Shown piece by piece: positions 26,804 to 33,388 of a stretch of 33,388 bases of DNA. Under the pieces are notes generated by a model, which was given only the letters and a program-made list of their open reading frames with translations, was not told the origin of the DNA and did no database searches. Positions within the stretch are counted from its first letter, which is position 1, and every line of letters begins with the position of its first letter. The DNA is from Bacteroidota bacterium (lineage in GTDB: Bacteria > Bacteroidota > Bacteroidia > Chitinophagales > Chitinophagaceae), in the NCBI GenBank assembly GCA_018267585.1, contig JAFDYE010000578.1, positions 1 through 33,388 on the forward strand. Direction: 5' to 3'. Position numbers and translations under genes: made by a program.

Positions 26804-27979
26804 ATGGAGTTAGCACTACAACTCAAGACCGTAGAGAAAAGAACTAAAGCAGCTTTCGTCCCGGGTTATCGTTCGTACCATCTGCCCGTGCCGGCGGAAA
26901 TGCATTATGAAGGTTTCTATTACATCGGTAAAAATGCCGATCATATCGAGAAGCTGGTAAAAATGTATGACCGCGGTTATGCGACGGAGGGTCTGGACAA
27001 TGCCAGGGCGGAATTGCTAAGGAATCTGAAGACCGAGCAACACCTTGTTCCAGAAGTCATCATCTGTGAGGCTAGTTTTGATGTCGAGGAGATTATGGGG
27101 CTTGCCCGATTTGTACGGCAGCATCCCGACCTCAAGAGTATTCCTTTTGTTCTGAATTGTTCGGGTCTGGAGGGTGCTGATTTGACGGCGTGCAAGAAAT
27201 TGGTCCGCCCGGATGAGGTAGTTTACCTGCATGTGTGTTCCGAGAAGGATCTTAAGGGCAAGGTAAATTTTCTGCGCAAGGTGAAGGCGGTTGAGAATAA
27301 GCTGCCTGTTCCCCAGATCGAAAATGAGGCGAAAACGGATCGCTGGAATCCCGGTCTGCTTGCCAAGCGTGCTTTTGATATTCTCGTAGCTTCGCTTGCG
27401 TTATTGATCCTGAGCCCTTTGTTGCTGCTCATTGCAATTGCTATCCGGATTGAATCCCGCGGAAGCGTTATTTATATTGCGCAGAGGGCCGGCAGGGGAT
27501 ACAGGATATTTAATTTCTATAAGTTCCGCACTATGTATAAGGATGCGGACAAGCGTGTATTGGAACTGAATCATCTCAATCAGTATAACAGTGCGACGGG
27601 GGACGGGAAGGGCCCGGTCTTCTTTAAGATCAGCAATGATCCTCGTATAACGAAGGTGGGTCGTCTGCTAAGGAATACCAGCCTGGATGAGCTGCCCCAG
27701 CTGATCAACGTTTTGCTGGGAGATATGTCGCTGGTAGGTAACAGGCCTCTGCCTTTGTATGAGGCAGCTACGCTGACGACGGATGACTATGCAGCCCGTT
27801 TTCTCGCGCCTGCCGGCATCACCGGCCTCTGGCAGGTGAAAAAGAGGGGCAATAAAGAGATGTCGGTAGAAGAGAGGATCAGCCTTGACATAGACTACGC
27901 ATCGAAATGCAATTTTTCTACCGATCTCTGGATCATCGCCAATACACCAACTGCGCTATTCCAAAAAGAGAACGTATAA
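26804..27979 (+). CDS. Initiating sugar-phosphate transferase (PF02397) with receiver-like N-terminus
   Basis: The 391-residue protein joins two parts. Residues about 187-385 form the polyprenyl-phosphate hexose-1-phosphate transferase domain, with the re-entrant membrane helix FDILVASLALLILSPLLLLI, the FYKFRTMYKDAD motif, NDPRITKVGRLLRNTSLDELPQ (the catalytic Asp-Glu region is in the last part) and LLGDMSLVGNRPLPLYE. This domain starts glycan assembly by moving a sugar phosphate onto undecaprenyl phosphate. Residues about 40-160 have a receiver-like pattern (PEVIICEASFDVEE, PDLKSIPFVLNCSG), with Glu89 where the phospho-acceptor Asp would be and no matching Lys-Pro. There are no four N-terminal membrane helices as in WbaP. 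GT, epimerase and acyltransferase genes follow. Confidence 0.92.
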   Translation: MELALQLKTVEKRTKAAFVPGYRSYHLPVPAEMHYEGFYYIGKNADHIEKLVKMYDRGYATEGLDNARAELLRNLKTEQHLVPEVIICEASFDVEEIMGLARFVRQHPDLKSIPFVLNCSGLEGADLTACKKLVRPDEVVYLHVCSEKDLKGKVNFLRKVKAVENKLPVPQIENEAKTDRWNPGLLAKRAFDILVASLALLILSPLLLLIAIAIRIESRGSVIYIAQRAGRGYRIFNFYKFRTMYKDADKRVLELNHLNQYNSATGDGKGPVFFKISNDPRITKVGRLLRNTSLDELPQLINVLLGDMSLVGNRPLPLYEAATLTTDDYAARFLAPAGITGLWQVKKRGNKEMSVEERISLDIDYASKCNFSTDLWIIANTPTALFQKENV

Positions 27980-28019
27980 AGAAGAAGGAAATATATTTAA
28001 CCGCTTACCCAACAGCTTT

Positions 28020-28925
28020 ATGTCAAACGATCAACCCTTAATCTCCATTGTTACACTGACGTGGAACCAGACCGACGTTACCTGTCAGTTCCTGGAGTCA
28101 ACCCGTCATCTTACCTACAAAAATTACGAAATACTTGTCTGTGACATGGGTTCGGAGATCGACCCCACGGAACGCATCAATGCAGCGAACTACCCCAATA
28201 CGCGGGTTCTGAGGAGCGAAAAGAACCTCGGCTTCACCGGCGGTAACAACTGGGGCATGCGTCAGGCGAAGGGCGACTATATATTTATCGTCAACAACGA
28301 CACCGAGGTAACTCCTGAACTGCTCGATGTCCTCCTGGAACCGTTCTTCGACGATCCGACCATAGGGGTCACCTGCCCCAAGATCCGGTTCTACCAGAAG
28401 CCGGACACGATACAGTACGCCGGATTCAATCCCATCAATGTATTTACCGGTCGTACTACGGCGGTCGGGAGCCTGGAAGTCGACAAAGGCCAGTGTGATG
28501 TCTCGGGCTACACGCATGGCGCGCATGGTTGTGCTATGCTAGTCAGCCGGGAAGTTATCAATAAAGTTGGGATGTTCCCGGAAAATTTCTTTATTTATTA
28601 TGAAGAATGGGATTGGAGCGCCCGGATACTGAAGGCGGGTTATCATATCTACTACCAGGCCAAGGGCCTCATTTACCACAAGGAATCGATCACGATGGGC
28701 AAGAAGAGCGCGATCAAGGTCTATTATCATACCCGCAACCGCATTCTTTACATGCGAAGAAATACTGCCTGGTATCAGTTTGCGGTTTTCATAACTTTTT
28801 TTATTTTGGTCGCGGCACCGAAGGCCACCCTTACGTACCTTTTGAAACGGCAATTCGAACACCTGCGATCGTTCATAAAGGGTACTACCTGGAACCTGAC
28901 CGTGTCAAAATATTCACCCGTATAA
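28020..28925 (+). CDS. Family 2 glycosyltransferase (rhamnosyltransferase-like)
   Basis: The 301-residue protein shows a GT-A fold: ISIVTLTWNQ at the start, the nucleotide-sugar region KNLGFTGGNNWGMRQAKGDY (about 68-87), the metal-binding NNDTEV (92-97), and the acceptor-side motif FFIYYEEWDWSARI (about 190-203) with the likely base. A hydrophobic segment at about 252-274 near the C-terminus should attach it to the inner membrane. Such enzymes add a sugar, often rhamnose, to a lipid-linked chain; the exact donor cannot be read. It lies 40 bases after the initiating transferase and 23 bases before the epimerase gene. Confidence 0.92.
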   Translation: MSNDQPLISIVTLTWNQTDVTCQFLESTRHLTYKNYEILVCDMGSEIDPTERINAANYPNTRVLRSEKNLGFTGGNNWGMRQAKGDYIFIVNNDTEVTPELLDVLLEPFFDDPTIGVTCPKIRFYQKPDTIQYAGFNPINVFTGRTTAVGSLEVDKGQCDVSGYTHGAHGCAMLVSREVINKVGMFPENFFIYYEEWDWSARILKAGYHIYYQAKGLIYHKESITMGKKSAIKVYYHTRNRILYMRRNTAWYQFAVFITFFILVAAPKATLTYLLKRQFEHLRSFIKGTTWNLTVSKYSPV

Positions 28926-28948
28926 AAACCCCTTTAAAATAGTCAGCG

Positions 28949-29959
28949 ATGGCAAAATCACTTGTTACCGGCGGAGCAGGATTCATCGGCTCCCATGTTG
29001 TTAAGCATTGTTTGGCACTCGGCCATGAAGTAGTTGTTCTGGACGACCTCAGCGGAGGATTTGAAGACCATATCCCCGACGGGGCCCTTTTTGTTAAGGG
29101 AAGCGTGGTGGATCATGACCTCGTGACCGAACTTTTCGACGAGCACAAATTTGACTACGTCTACCATCTGGCGGCCTATGCGGCCGAGGGGTTATCCCAT
29201 TTTATACGTCGGTTTAACTATAATACCAACCTGGTCGGGAGCATCAACCTGATCAATGAGTCGGTCAAGCACAAGGTGAAATGCTTTGTTTTCACGTCTT
29301 CCATTGCGGTCTATGGCAAGGGCCAGCTTCCGATGACGGAGGCGCTGGTGCCTCAACCCGAGGACCCCTATGGTGTGTCGAAATATGCCGTCGAGATGGA
29401 TCTTAAGGCTGCCCACGAGATGTTTGGTCTGAATTATGTTGTCTTCCGCCCGCACAATGTCTATGGGGAGAACCAGAATATCGGCGATAAATACCGCAAT
29501 GTGATCGGCATTTTCATGAACCAGATCATGCAGGGCCGGTCTATGACCATATTCGGCGACGGCACACAGACCAGGGCGTTCAGCTATATCGACGATGTGG
29601 CCATACCTATCGCAAGGTCGGTTAATATCCCCGCGGCCTACAACGAGGTCTTCAATATCGGAGCGGACAAGCCTTACACTGTGAACGAGCTGGCAACTGT
29701 CGTCTGTGAAGAATTTGGTGTAGAGCCGAATATTGCGTATCTCAGCGCAAGAAATGAAGTATTGCATGCTTATTCCGATCATACCAAGGCGCATTCGATA
29801 TTCGGGAGTCCCACCGGTATCGATCTGAAAGAGGGAATCGCCCGCATGGCTGCCTGGGCCAGGGTGGTAGGCGCCCGCCAAAGCCAGGAGTTTGGGAATA
29901 TCGAGATCACGGAAAAATTACCGGACGGCTGGGGCATCAAAAGGCAACCCGCATTATAA
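28949..29959 (+). CDS. NAD-dependent sugar-nucleotide epimerase/dehydratase (extended SDR)
   Basis: The 336-residue enzyme has the NAD-binding VTGGAGFIGSH motif (Gly8, Gly11, Gly14), the DD..SGG nucleotide-specificity segment, the catalytic Ser117/Ser118 region VFTSSIAVYG, and the Tyr141-x-x-x-Lys145 pair in PYGVSKYAVE. Further on are RPHNVYGENQN and the substrate-binding FGDGTQTRAFSYIDDVA. It is most like UDP-glucose 4-epimerases or related UDP-hexuronate epimerases and should supply a nucleotide sugar for the neighbouring glycosyltransferases. The next gene begins 6 bases after its stop. Confidence 0.92.
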   Translation: MAKSLVTGGAGFIGSHVVKHCLALGHEVVVLDDLSGGFEDHIPDGALFVKGSVVDHDLVTELFDEHKFDYVYHLAAYAAEGLSHFIRRFNYNTNLVGSINLINESVKHKVKCFVFTSSIAVYGKGQLPMTEALVPQPEDPYGVSKYAVEMDLKAAHEMFGLNYVVFRPHNVYGENQNIGDKYRNVIGIFMNQIMQGRSMTIFGDGTQTRAFSYIDDVAIPIARSVNIPAAYNEVFNIGADKPYTVNELATVVCEEFGVEPNIAYLSARNEVLHAYSDHTKAHSIFGSPTGIDLKEGIARMAAWARVVGARQSQEFGNIEITEKLPDGWGIKRQPAL

Positions 29960-29965
29960 TCAGTC

Positions 29966-31096
29966 ATGGCAAAGAGGGTGAGGTTACTGGAATGTATCCG
30001 GCAGGGGCAGATCGGCGGAGGAGAGACTCATTTGCTCAGCCTCGTCGAGAATCTCGACAAGGAGCGTTTTGACCCAGTGGTCCTTTCTTTTACTGAGGGT
30101 CCGATGGTAGACAGGCTCAGGGCGATGGGCATCAGTACGCACGTTATCTATACGGAAAAGCCGTTCGACGTGAGCAAGCGAAAGGAGGTCCGGCAGTTCC
30201 TGGAGGAGCAGCGCGTGGAGTTGATCCATGCCCATGGCACCAGGGCAGCTTCCAATGTCATGCACGTCGCCCGGCGGATGGGGATACCGGTTGTATATAC
30301 TATTCACGGCTGGTCTTTCCATAGCGACCAGTCTTTCCTGGTACGGAATCTTCGTCGTCTGGGCGAGCGGTACCTTACTTCCCGGTCCAGCCTGAATATC
30401 TCGGTATCGGCTTCCAACAAGCAGACCGGCGTCGGTGCGATACGCGGATTCCGGTCCCGGGTGATCAACAACGGGATCGATCGTAATAAATTTGACCCGG
30501 CGAGCGTTAGCGGTGGGCTGCGGCAGGAGCTTAGGATCCCGGAAGACACGGTGCTTATCCTGTTTATCGCCCGGTTTACGGCGCACAAGCAGCCGCTGGC
30601 ACTGATGCAAGCCTTTAAGGAAGCCTTGTCGGCGGGGCCGGCCATGCACCTGGTCCTGGTAGGGGATGGCGATCAGAAGGCCGAGGCTCAGAGCCTTGTC
30701 GAAGAGTGGGGGCTTGGCGAGAAGATCACGCTGTTGCCTTTTCGCCAGGATGTTCCCCAGGTACTGGCCAGCGCCGATGTTTATGTACTGCCGTCGCTGT
30801 GGGAAGGGCTGCCGATCGGGCTGCTGGAGGCAATGGCTATGGGAAAAGCTGTGGTCGCCACGAATGTCGATGGCACCAGGGAGGTGATCAGGGACGGTGA
30901 GAATGGGCTGATGGTCGAGGCCGGCGATACTACCCAGCTGGCGCAGGCGCTGGTAAAGATGGCGAAGAATGCTGATCTGAGGAGCCGCCTGGGGCGTTGC
31001 GCCCGGGATACTATCCGGTCTAAATTCGACGCAGCGGCCATGACAAGAGAAATAGAAGCTGCATATACCGAAGTACTAAAACAAAAAGAAAACTAA
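29966..31096 (+). CDS. Family 4 glycosyltransferase
   Basis: The 376-residue protein has a GT-B fold. The N-terminal domain holds the acceptor-side GQIGGGETHLLSLVENL and HAHGTRAASNV; the C-terminal donor domain has LLFIARFTAHKQPLALMQAF-type start (about 190-212), VLVGDGDQKAE, and the E-x7-E motif in WEGLPIGLLEAMAMGKAVVAT (about 278-298). It is a retaining transferase that adds a sugar from a nucleotide donor to the growing glycan on the cytoplasmic side of the membrane. No signal peptide is present. The gene starts 6 bases after the epimerase and ends 10 bases before the methyltransferase, consistent with one operon. Confidence 0.94.
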   Translation: MAKRVRLLECIRQGQIGGGETHLLSLVENLDKERFDPVVLSFTEGPMVDRLRAMGISTHVIYTEKPFDVSKRKEVRQFLEEQRVELIHAHGTRAASNVMHVARRMGIPVVYTIHGWSFHSDQSFLVRNLRRLGERYLTSRSSLNISVSASNKQTGVGAIRGFRSRVINNGIDRNKFDPASVSGGLRQELRIPEDTVLILFIARFTAHKQPLALMQAFKEALSAGPAMHLVLVGDGDQKAEAQSLVEEWGLGEKITLLPFRQDVPQVLASADVYVLPSLWEGLPIGLLEAMAMGKAVVATNVDGTREVIRDGENGLMVEAGDTTQLAQALVKMAKNADLRSRLGRCARDTIRSKFDAAAMTREIEAAYTEVLKQKEN

Positions 31097-31106
31097 GACA
31101 TTTTAT

Positions 31107-31865
31107 ATGGAGTTCGAACGTATTGCCGATATCAAGCGACTCAACTTCATCATTGAAGTATTACGCAGCAGGCTGCCGGAAGGTGCGGAAGTGCTGGACG
31201 TGGGCTGTGGCAATGGGGTTATCTCGCGGTCCCTGGGCGCGCAGGGTTTCAACGTGCGTGGCATCGACGTCAGCGAGAAGGCCATAGCCAAGGCAAAATC
31301 CCTCAATACCCTGCCCAATGTTCGTTTTGAAGTTGTCAGTGCCGAACAGCTGGTGGCCGAGGGCAGCAGGTACTTTGCCGTCATCTGCAGCGAAGTGCTG
31401 GAACACCTGCACGAACCCGGCAAACTGCTGGGCGTACTTAGTCAATCCCTGCACCCGGACGGTATCCTGGTCGTAACGGTGCCTAACGGCAACGGTCCCA
31501 GGGAAAGCTTTGTGACCAAGCCTTTTATCAATATGCAGAAGAAGCAGGACTGGCGCTGGCGGGCCCTTCTGAAGGCAAAAAAGCTTTTCGGATACAGCGG
31601 GACCACCAAGCAGAGCGATGCCGAAGACCTCACGCATATCCAGTTCTTCACCCGGAAGTCCCTTGAGCGGCTTGCGCAGGACAACCGGTTTCGTATCGTC
31701 CGCTACGGCAAGACGAATTTCATTGAAGACGTATTCCCTTTTAGCTTTTTTACCAAGAAAATAAAGGCGCTGCAGCGCATGGATTGTGCTATAGCGGAAA
31801 TACTACCCTATAGTTTTACCGGAGGCTTTGTGACCGTGTGGGAAAAGAACCAGGCGGCTTCGTAA
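31107..31865 (+). CDS. Class I SAM-dependent methyltransferase (UbiG-like)
   Basis: The 252-residue enzyme has SAM motif I VLDVGCGNGVISRSL (about 29-43), the acidic residue of motif II in VRGIDVSEKAI, and a following ICSEVLEHLHEPGKLLGVL typical of Methyltransf_11/23 proteins. In this setting it probably methylates a sugar of the exported glycan or a lipid-linked intermediate. The C-terminal tail (GGFVTVWEKN) is partly repeated just beyond the stop codon. The next gene begins 26 bases later at ATG 31892. Confidence 0.9.
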   Translation: MEFERIADIKRLNFIIEVLRSRLPEGAEVLDVGCGNGVISRSLGAQGFNVRGIDVSEKAIAKAKSLNTLPNVRFEVVSAEQLVAEGSRYFAVICSEVLEHLHEPGKLLGVLSQSLHPDGILVVTVPNGNGPRESFVTKPFINMQKKQDWRWRALLKAKKLFGYSGTTKQSDAEDLTHIQFFTRKSLERLAQDNRFRIVRYGKTNFIEDVFPFSFFTKKIKALQRMDCAIAEILPYSFTGGFVTVWEKNQAAS

Positions 31866-31883
31866 CCGTGAGGGAAAAAACTA
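31824..31883 (+). repeat. Partial tandem duplication at the methyltransferase / acyltransferase junction
   Basis: Bases 31824-31851 and 31856-31883 match at 23 of 28 positions with a period of 32 bases. The first copy encodes the end of the methyltransferase (GGFVTVWEKN); the second, in another frame, would encode GGFVTVREKT just ahead of the acyltransferase start, while in the methyltransferase frame the stop TAA falls inside it. Confidence 0.8.
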
Positions 31884-31891
31884 AATTGAAC

Positions 31892-33010
31892 ATGAAACTT
31901 TTCGACCTTAAAAGACCTGCAGCGCTTTGGATGAGACCCGTTCAGCTGGATTATGTGCCAGGCACCTATGTCAAAGAATTTGACGGTTGGCGGGGACTGG
32001 GTATCTGCTTTGTCGTGCTGGCGCACTATTTCCCGGTCTATTTTATCGGGTCGTGGGTATTTATGGAGATGTTCTTTGTCATGAGTGGGTTTCTCATTAC
32101 CGGGATCCTGCTCGACACAAAAAATAAGAAAGATTATTTTAAGGGTTTTATCCTGCGGCGGGTGCTGCGGGTTTTCCCATTGTATTATATCGCCCTCATT
32201 CTGTTATTCTTCGTGATTCCGGCGAGCTGGATGGAACTGTCCTATTACCGGCATCACCAGGTCTGGTTCTGGACCTATCAGGAGAACTGGCTCTTCTCGC
32301 TGGAGGGCTGGCCTCCGGGTAAGGCGCTGCGGCATTTCTGGTCGCTGGCGATCGAAGAGCAGTTCTACATTGCGTGGCCGCTGATTGTCATGTTCTTCTC
32401 GCCCAAGAACCTGGTCAGGTTTTGCATTTTCCTGTTCTTTTTCAGCTGGGGTTTCCGCAATGTCGGGATGCATATCGGTTTTGTCAACCCTTTTCCATAC
32501 GTGGCCACGCTCGGACGGATGGAAGGGATTGTTCTCGGCGCGATCATCGCCGTATTCTCGCGCACGAACCGCGGCATACTCGAAAGGCTGGCAATACCTG
32601 TCACCGTGGTAGCCGGGGTCCTGTCGGCGATCGTATTTCTTTACGCCAGGACCATGCACATGGAATATATTGTCAACTATAGCGTCAACTATACCCTTGT
32701 CGATATTTTCTTTGCCGGTATGATCGTCCTGACAATGTGCAAGAGCGAGCTGGTGAGGCTGAAGAAGTTGTTGAACCTGCAAATGTTTAAGACGCTGGGT
32801 GTGATGTCTTATTGCATATACATATTTCATCATCCGATACACGTACTCGTTACAGAGAATTTCGTCGACTATTTTCGGGTTTTGACGGGTAGTGAAAGTT
32901 TCGCCAAGCTGATCTGCGTGGCTATCGCCTTTGTCATCACAGTCCCAGTCGTGTACCTGTTGCACAAGAAGGTGGAGGTTCCGATGTGGAAGCTAAAGAA
33001 ATATGTCTGA
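31892..33010 (+). CDS. Membrane acyltransferase, acyltransferase-3 family
   Basis: From ATG 31892 the product is 372 residues with about ten hydrophobic segments. Family marks are EFDGWRGLGICFVVLAHYF (about 29-47) with the likely catalytic His45, MFFVMSGFLITGILLD, the repeated Arg-rich RRVLRVFPLYYIALI, and HFWSLAIEEQFYIAWPL (about residues 148-165). Such enzymes carry acetyl or succinyl groups across the membrane to glycans, as in OafA- or ExoH-type proteins. A GTG at 31838 opens the same frame further upstream, but those residues come from the duplicated methyltransferase tail, so I prefer the ATG. It is the last complete gene of the cluster seen. Confidence 0.92.
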   Translation: MKLFDLKRPAALWMRPVQLDYVPGTYVKEFDGWRGLGICFVVLAHYFPVYFIGSWVFMEMFFVMSGFLITGILLDTKNKKDYFKGFILRRVLRVFPLYYIALILLFFVIPASWMELSYYRHHQVWFWTYQENWLFSLEGWPPGKALRHFWSLAIEEQFYIAWPLIVMFFSPKNLVRFCIFLFFFSWGFRNVGMHIGFVNPFPYVATLGRMEGIVLGAIIAVFSRTNRGILERLAIPVTVVAGVLSAIVFLYARTMHMEYIVNYSVNYTLVDIFFAGMIVLTMCKSELVRLKKLLNLQMFKTLGVMSYCIYIFHHPIHVLVTENFVDYFRVLTGSESFAKLICVAIAFVITVPVVYLLHKKVEVPMWKLKKYV

Positions 33011-33217
33011 TTTTGTTAACGGCTGATTATCTCTTCCGAAAAGTTTGCACAATCGGAAAATTATAGGTTTATTTGCATTCGAATTATAGCTATCACCTCC
33101 CATTCCTTATCTACTATTGTTGAAAGTCCCTTTTATCCGCTGAATTTCCGCACACCATAAGTTACATTAGTCAGTCCATTTCCTTCCATTTTAGGTCCAT
33201 CGCGATCCTACTGTAAA

Positions 33218-33283
33218 ACTATTTCGGCGTAAGCCGTGATGGCGCTGTGCGGGCGTATGCCTTGCAGGAACCGTAAAAATAGT
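33218..33283 (+). ncRNA. Possible structured RNA element in a 5' leader
   Basis: ACTATTT (33218-33224) can pair perfectly with AAATAGT (33277-33283). Enclosed are a hairpin CGGC-GTAA-GCCG (33225-33236) with a GNRA-type tetraloop and a second hairpin TGC-G-GGC-GTAT-GCC-TT-GCA (33248-33266). Together they give a closed multi-helix junction 21 bases before the start codon at 33305. I do not recognise a known riboswitch class. It could be a leader that controls the next gene; this is a by-eye fold only. The rest of 33011-33304 shows only a weak hairpin (TTCCGA/TCGGAA, 33034-33058) that might end the acyltransferase transcript. Confidence 0.35.
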
Positions 33284-33304
33284 AGCAAATTACCCTTCCC
33301 AAAT

Positions 33305-33388
33305 ATGAATCAGAGATTTACCCGACGACTAAATCTGCTGCTGGTGTTACTGGCTTCCCTTTTTGGGCAGTCGGTCCTGGCACAAACC
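33305..33388 (+). CDS. Secreted protein, N-terminal signal peptide only (partial)
   Basis: An ATG at 33305 opens a 28-codon frame that runs to the window end. It encodes a classic signal peptide: basic N-terminus (RFTRRLN), a long Leu/Val core and a cleavage region SVLAQT. Nothing of the mature protein is visible except the last residue or two, so no family can be given. The candidate RNA fold lies just upstream. Confidence 0.65.
   Translation, partial: MNQRFTRRLNLLLVLLASLFGQSVLAQT

Overview
The window looks like a Bacteroidota chromosome, most likely Chitinophagaceae or a close relative. The evidence is a SusC/SusD pair driven by an ECF sigma/FecR couple, a protein with a type IX secretion (T9SS) sorting tail, the Bacteroidetes form of the thiamine operon with a TenI-like protein, TAnnTTTG-like promoter elements, and almost no Shine-Dalgarno sequences. 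GC content is moderately high except in an AT-rich gap near 25.85-26.29 kb. No tRNA, rRNA, CRISPR array or intact insertion sequence was seen.

Layout. (1) 1-514 (minus) is the 5' part of a secreted-protein gene that runs off the left edge. (2) 664-12319 (plus) is a signalling and uptake block: a secreted propeller-like protein, ECF sigma, FecR anti-sigma, an STN-domain SusC receptor and a SusD lipoprotein. It is followed by a Tat-exported flavin amine oxidase, a Tat-exported PLP aminotransferase and a secreted protein with a C-terminal Hint (intein/hedgehog-like) domain. (3) 12404-14687 is proBA, for proline synthesis. (4) 14780-16297 is a secreted GH51 arabinofuranosidase. (5) 16289-22558 is a complete thiamine operon: promoter candidate, TPP riboswitch, thiS-thiC-tenI-thiD-thiE-thiG-thiH and a strong terminator, with no thiF. 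(6) 22563-24548 (minus) is a LamG-domain T9SS cargo protein, divergent from a PhyH-type dioxygenase (24757-25575). (7) 25576-26291 is a gene-poor, AT-rich gap. (8) 26292-33010 is an exopolysaccharide-type cluster: stand-alone receiver, initiating sugar transferase with a receiver-like N-terminus, GT2, NAD-dependent epimerase, GT4, SAM methyltransferase and membrane acyltransferase. (9) 33011-33388 holds a possible structured RNA and the start of another secreted protein.

How the genes work together. In block 2 the SusC STN domain should report ligand binding to FecR, which releases the sigma factor to transcribe the locus. The two Tat enzymes suggest that the imported ligand is an amine, amino acid or peptide processed in the periplasm (inference). 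The thiamine genes make the pyrimidine (ThiC, ThiD) and thiazole (ThiS, ThiG, ThiH, TenI) halves and join them (ThiE), under TPP control. The last cluster should build, decorate and acylate a lipid-linked glycan.

The most unusual features are Gly-rich insertions in four consecutive thiamine enzymes, one made of DNA tandem repeats and one carrying a canonical G-quadruplex motif; the Hint protein paired with Tat enzymes; the degenerate receiver fused to the glycan-initiating transferase; a partial duplication at the methyltransferase/acyltransferase junction; and a possible closed-junction RNA before the last gene.
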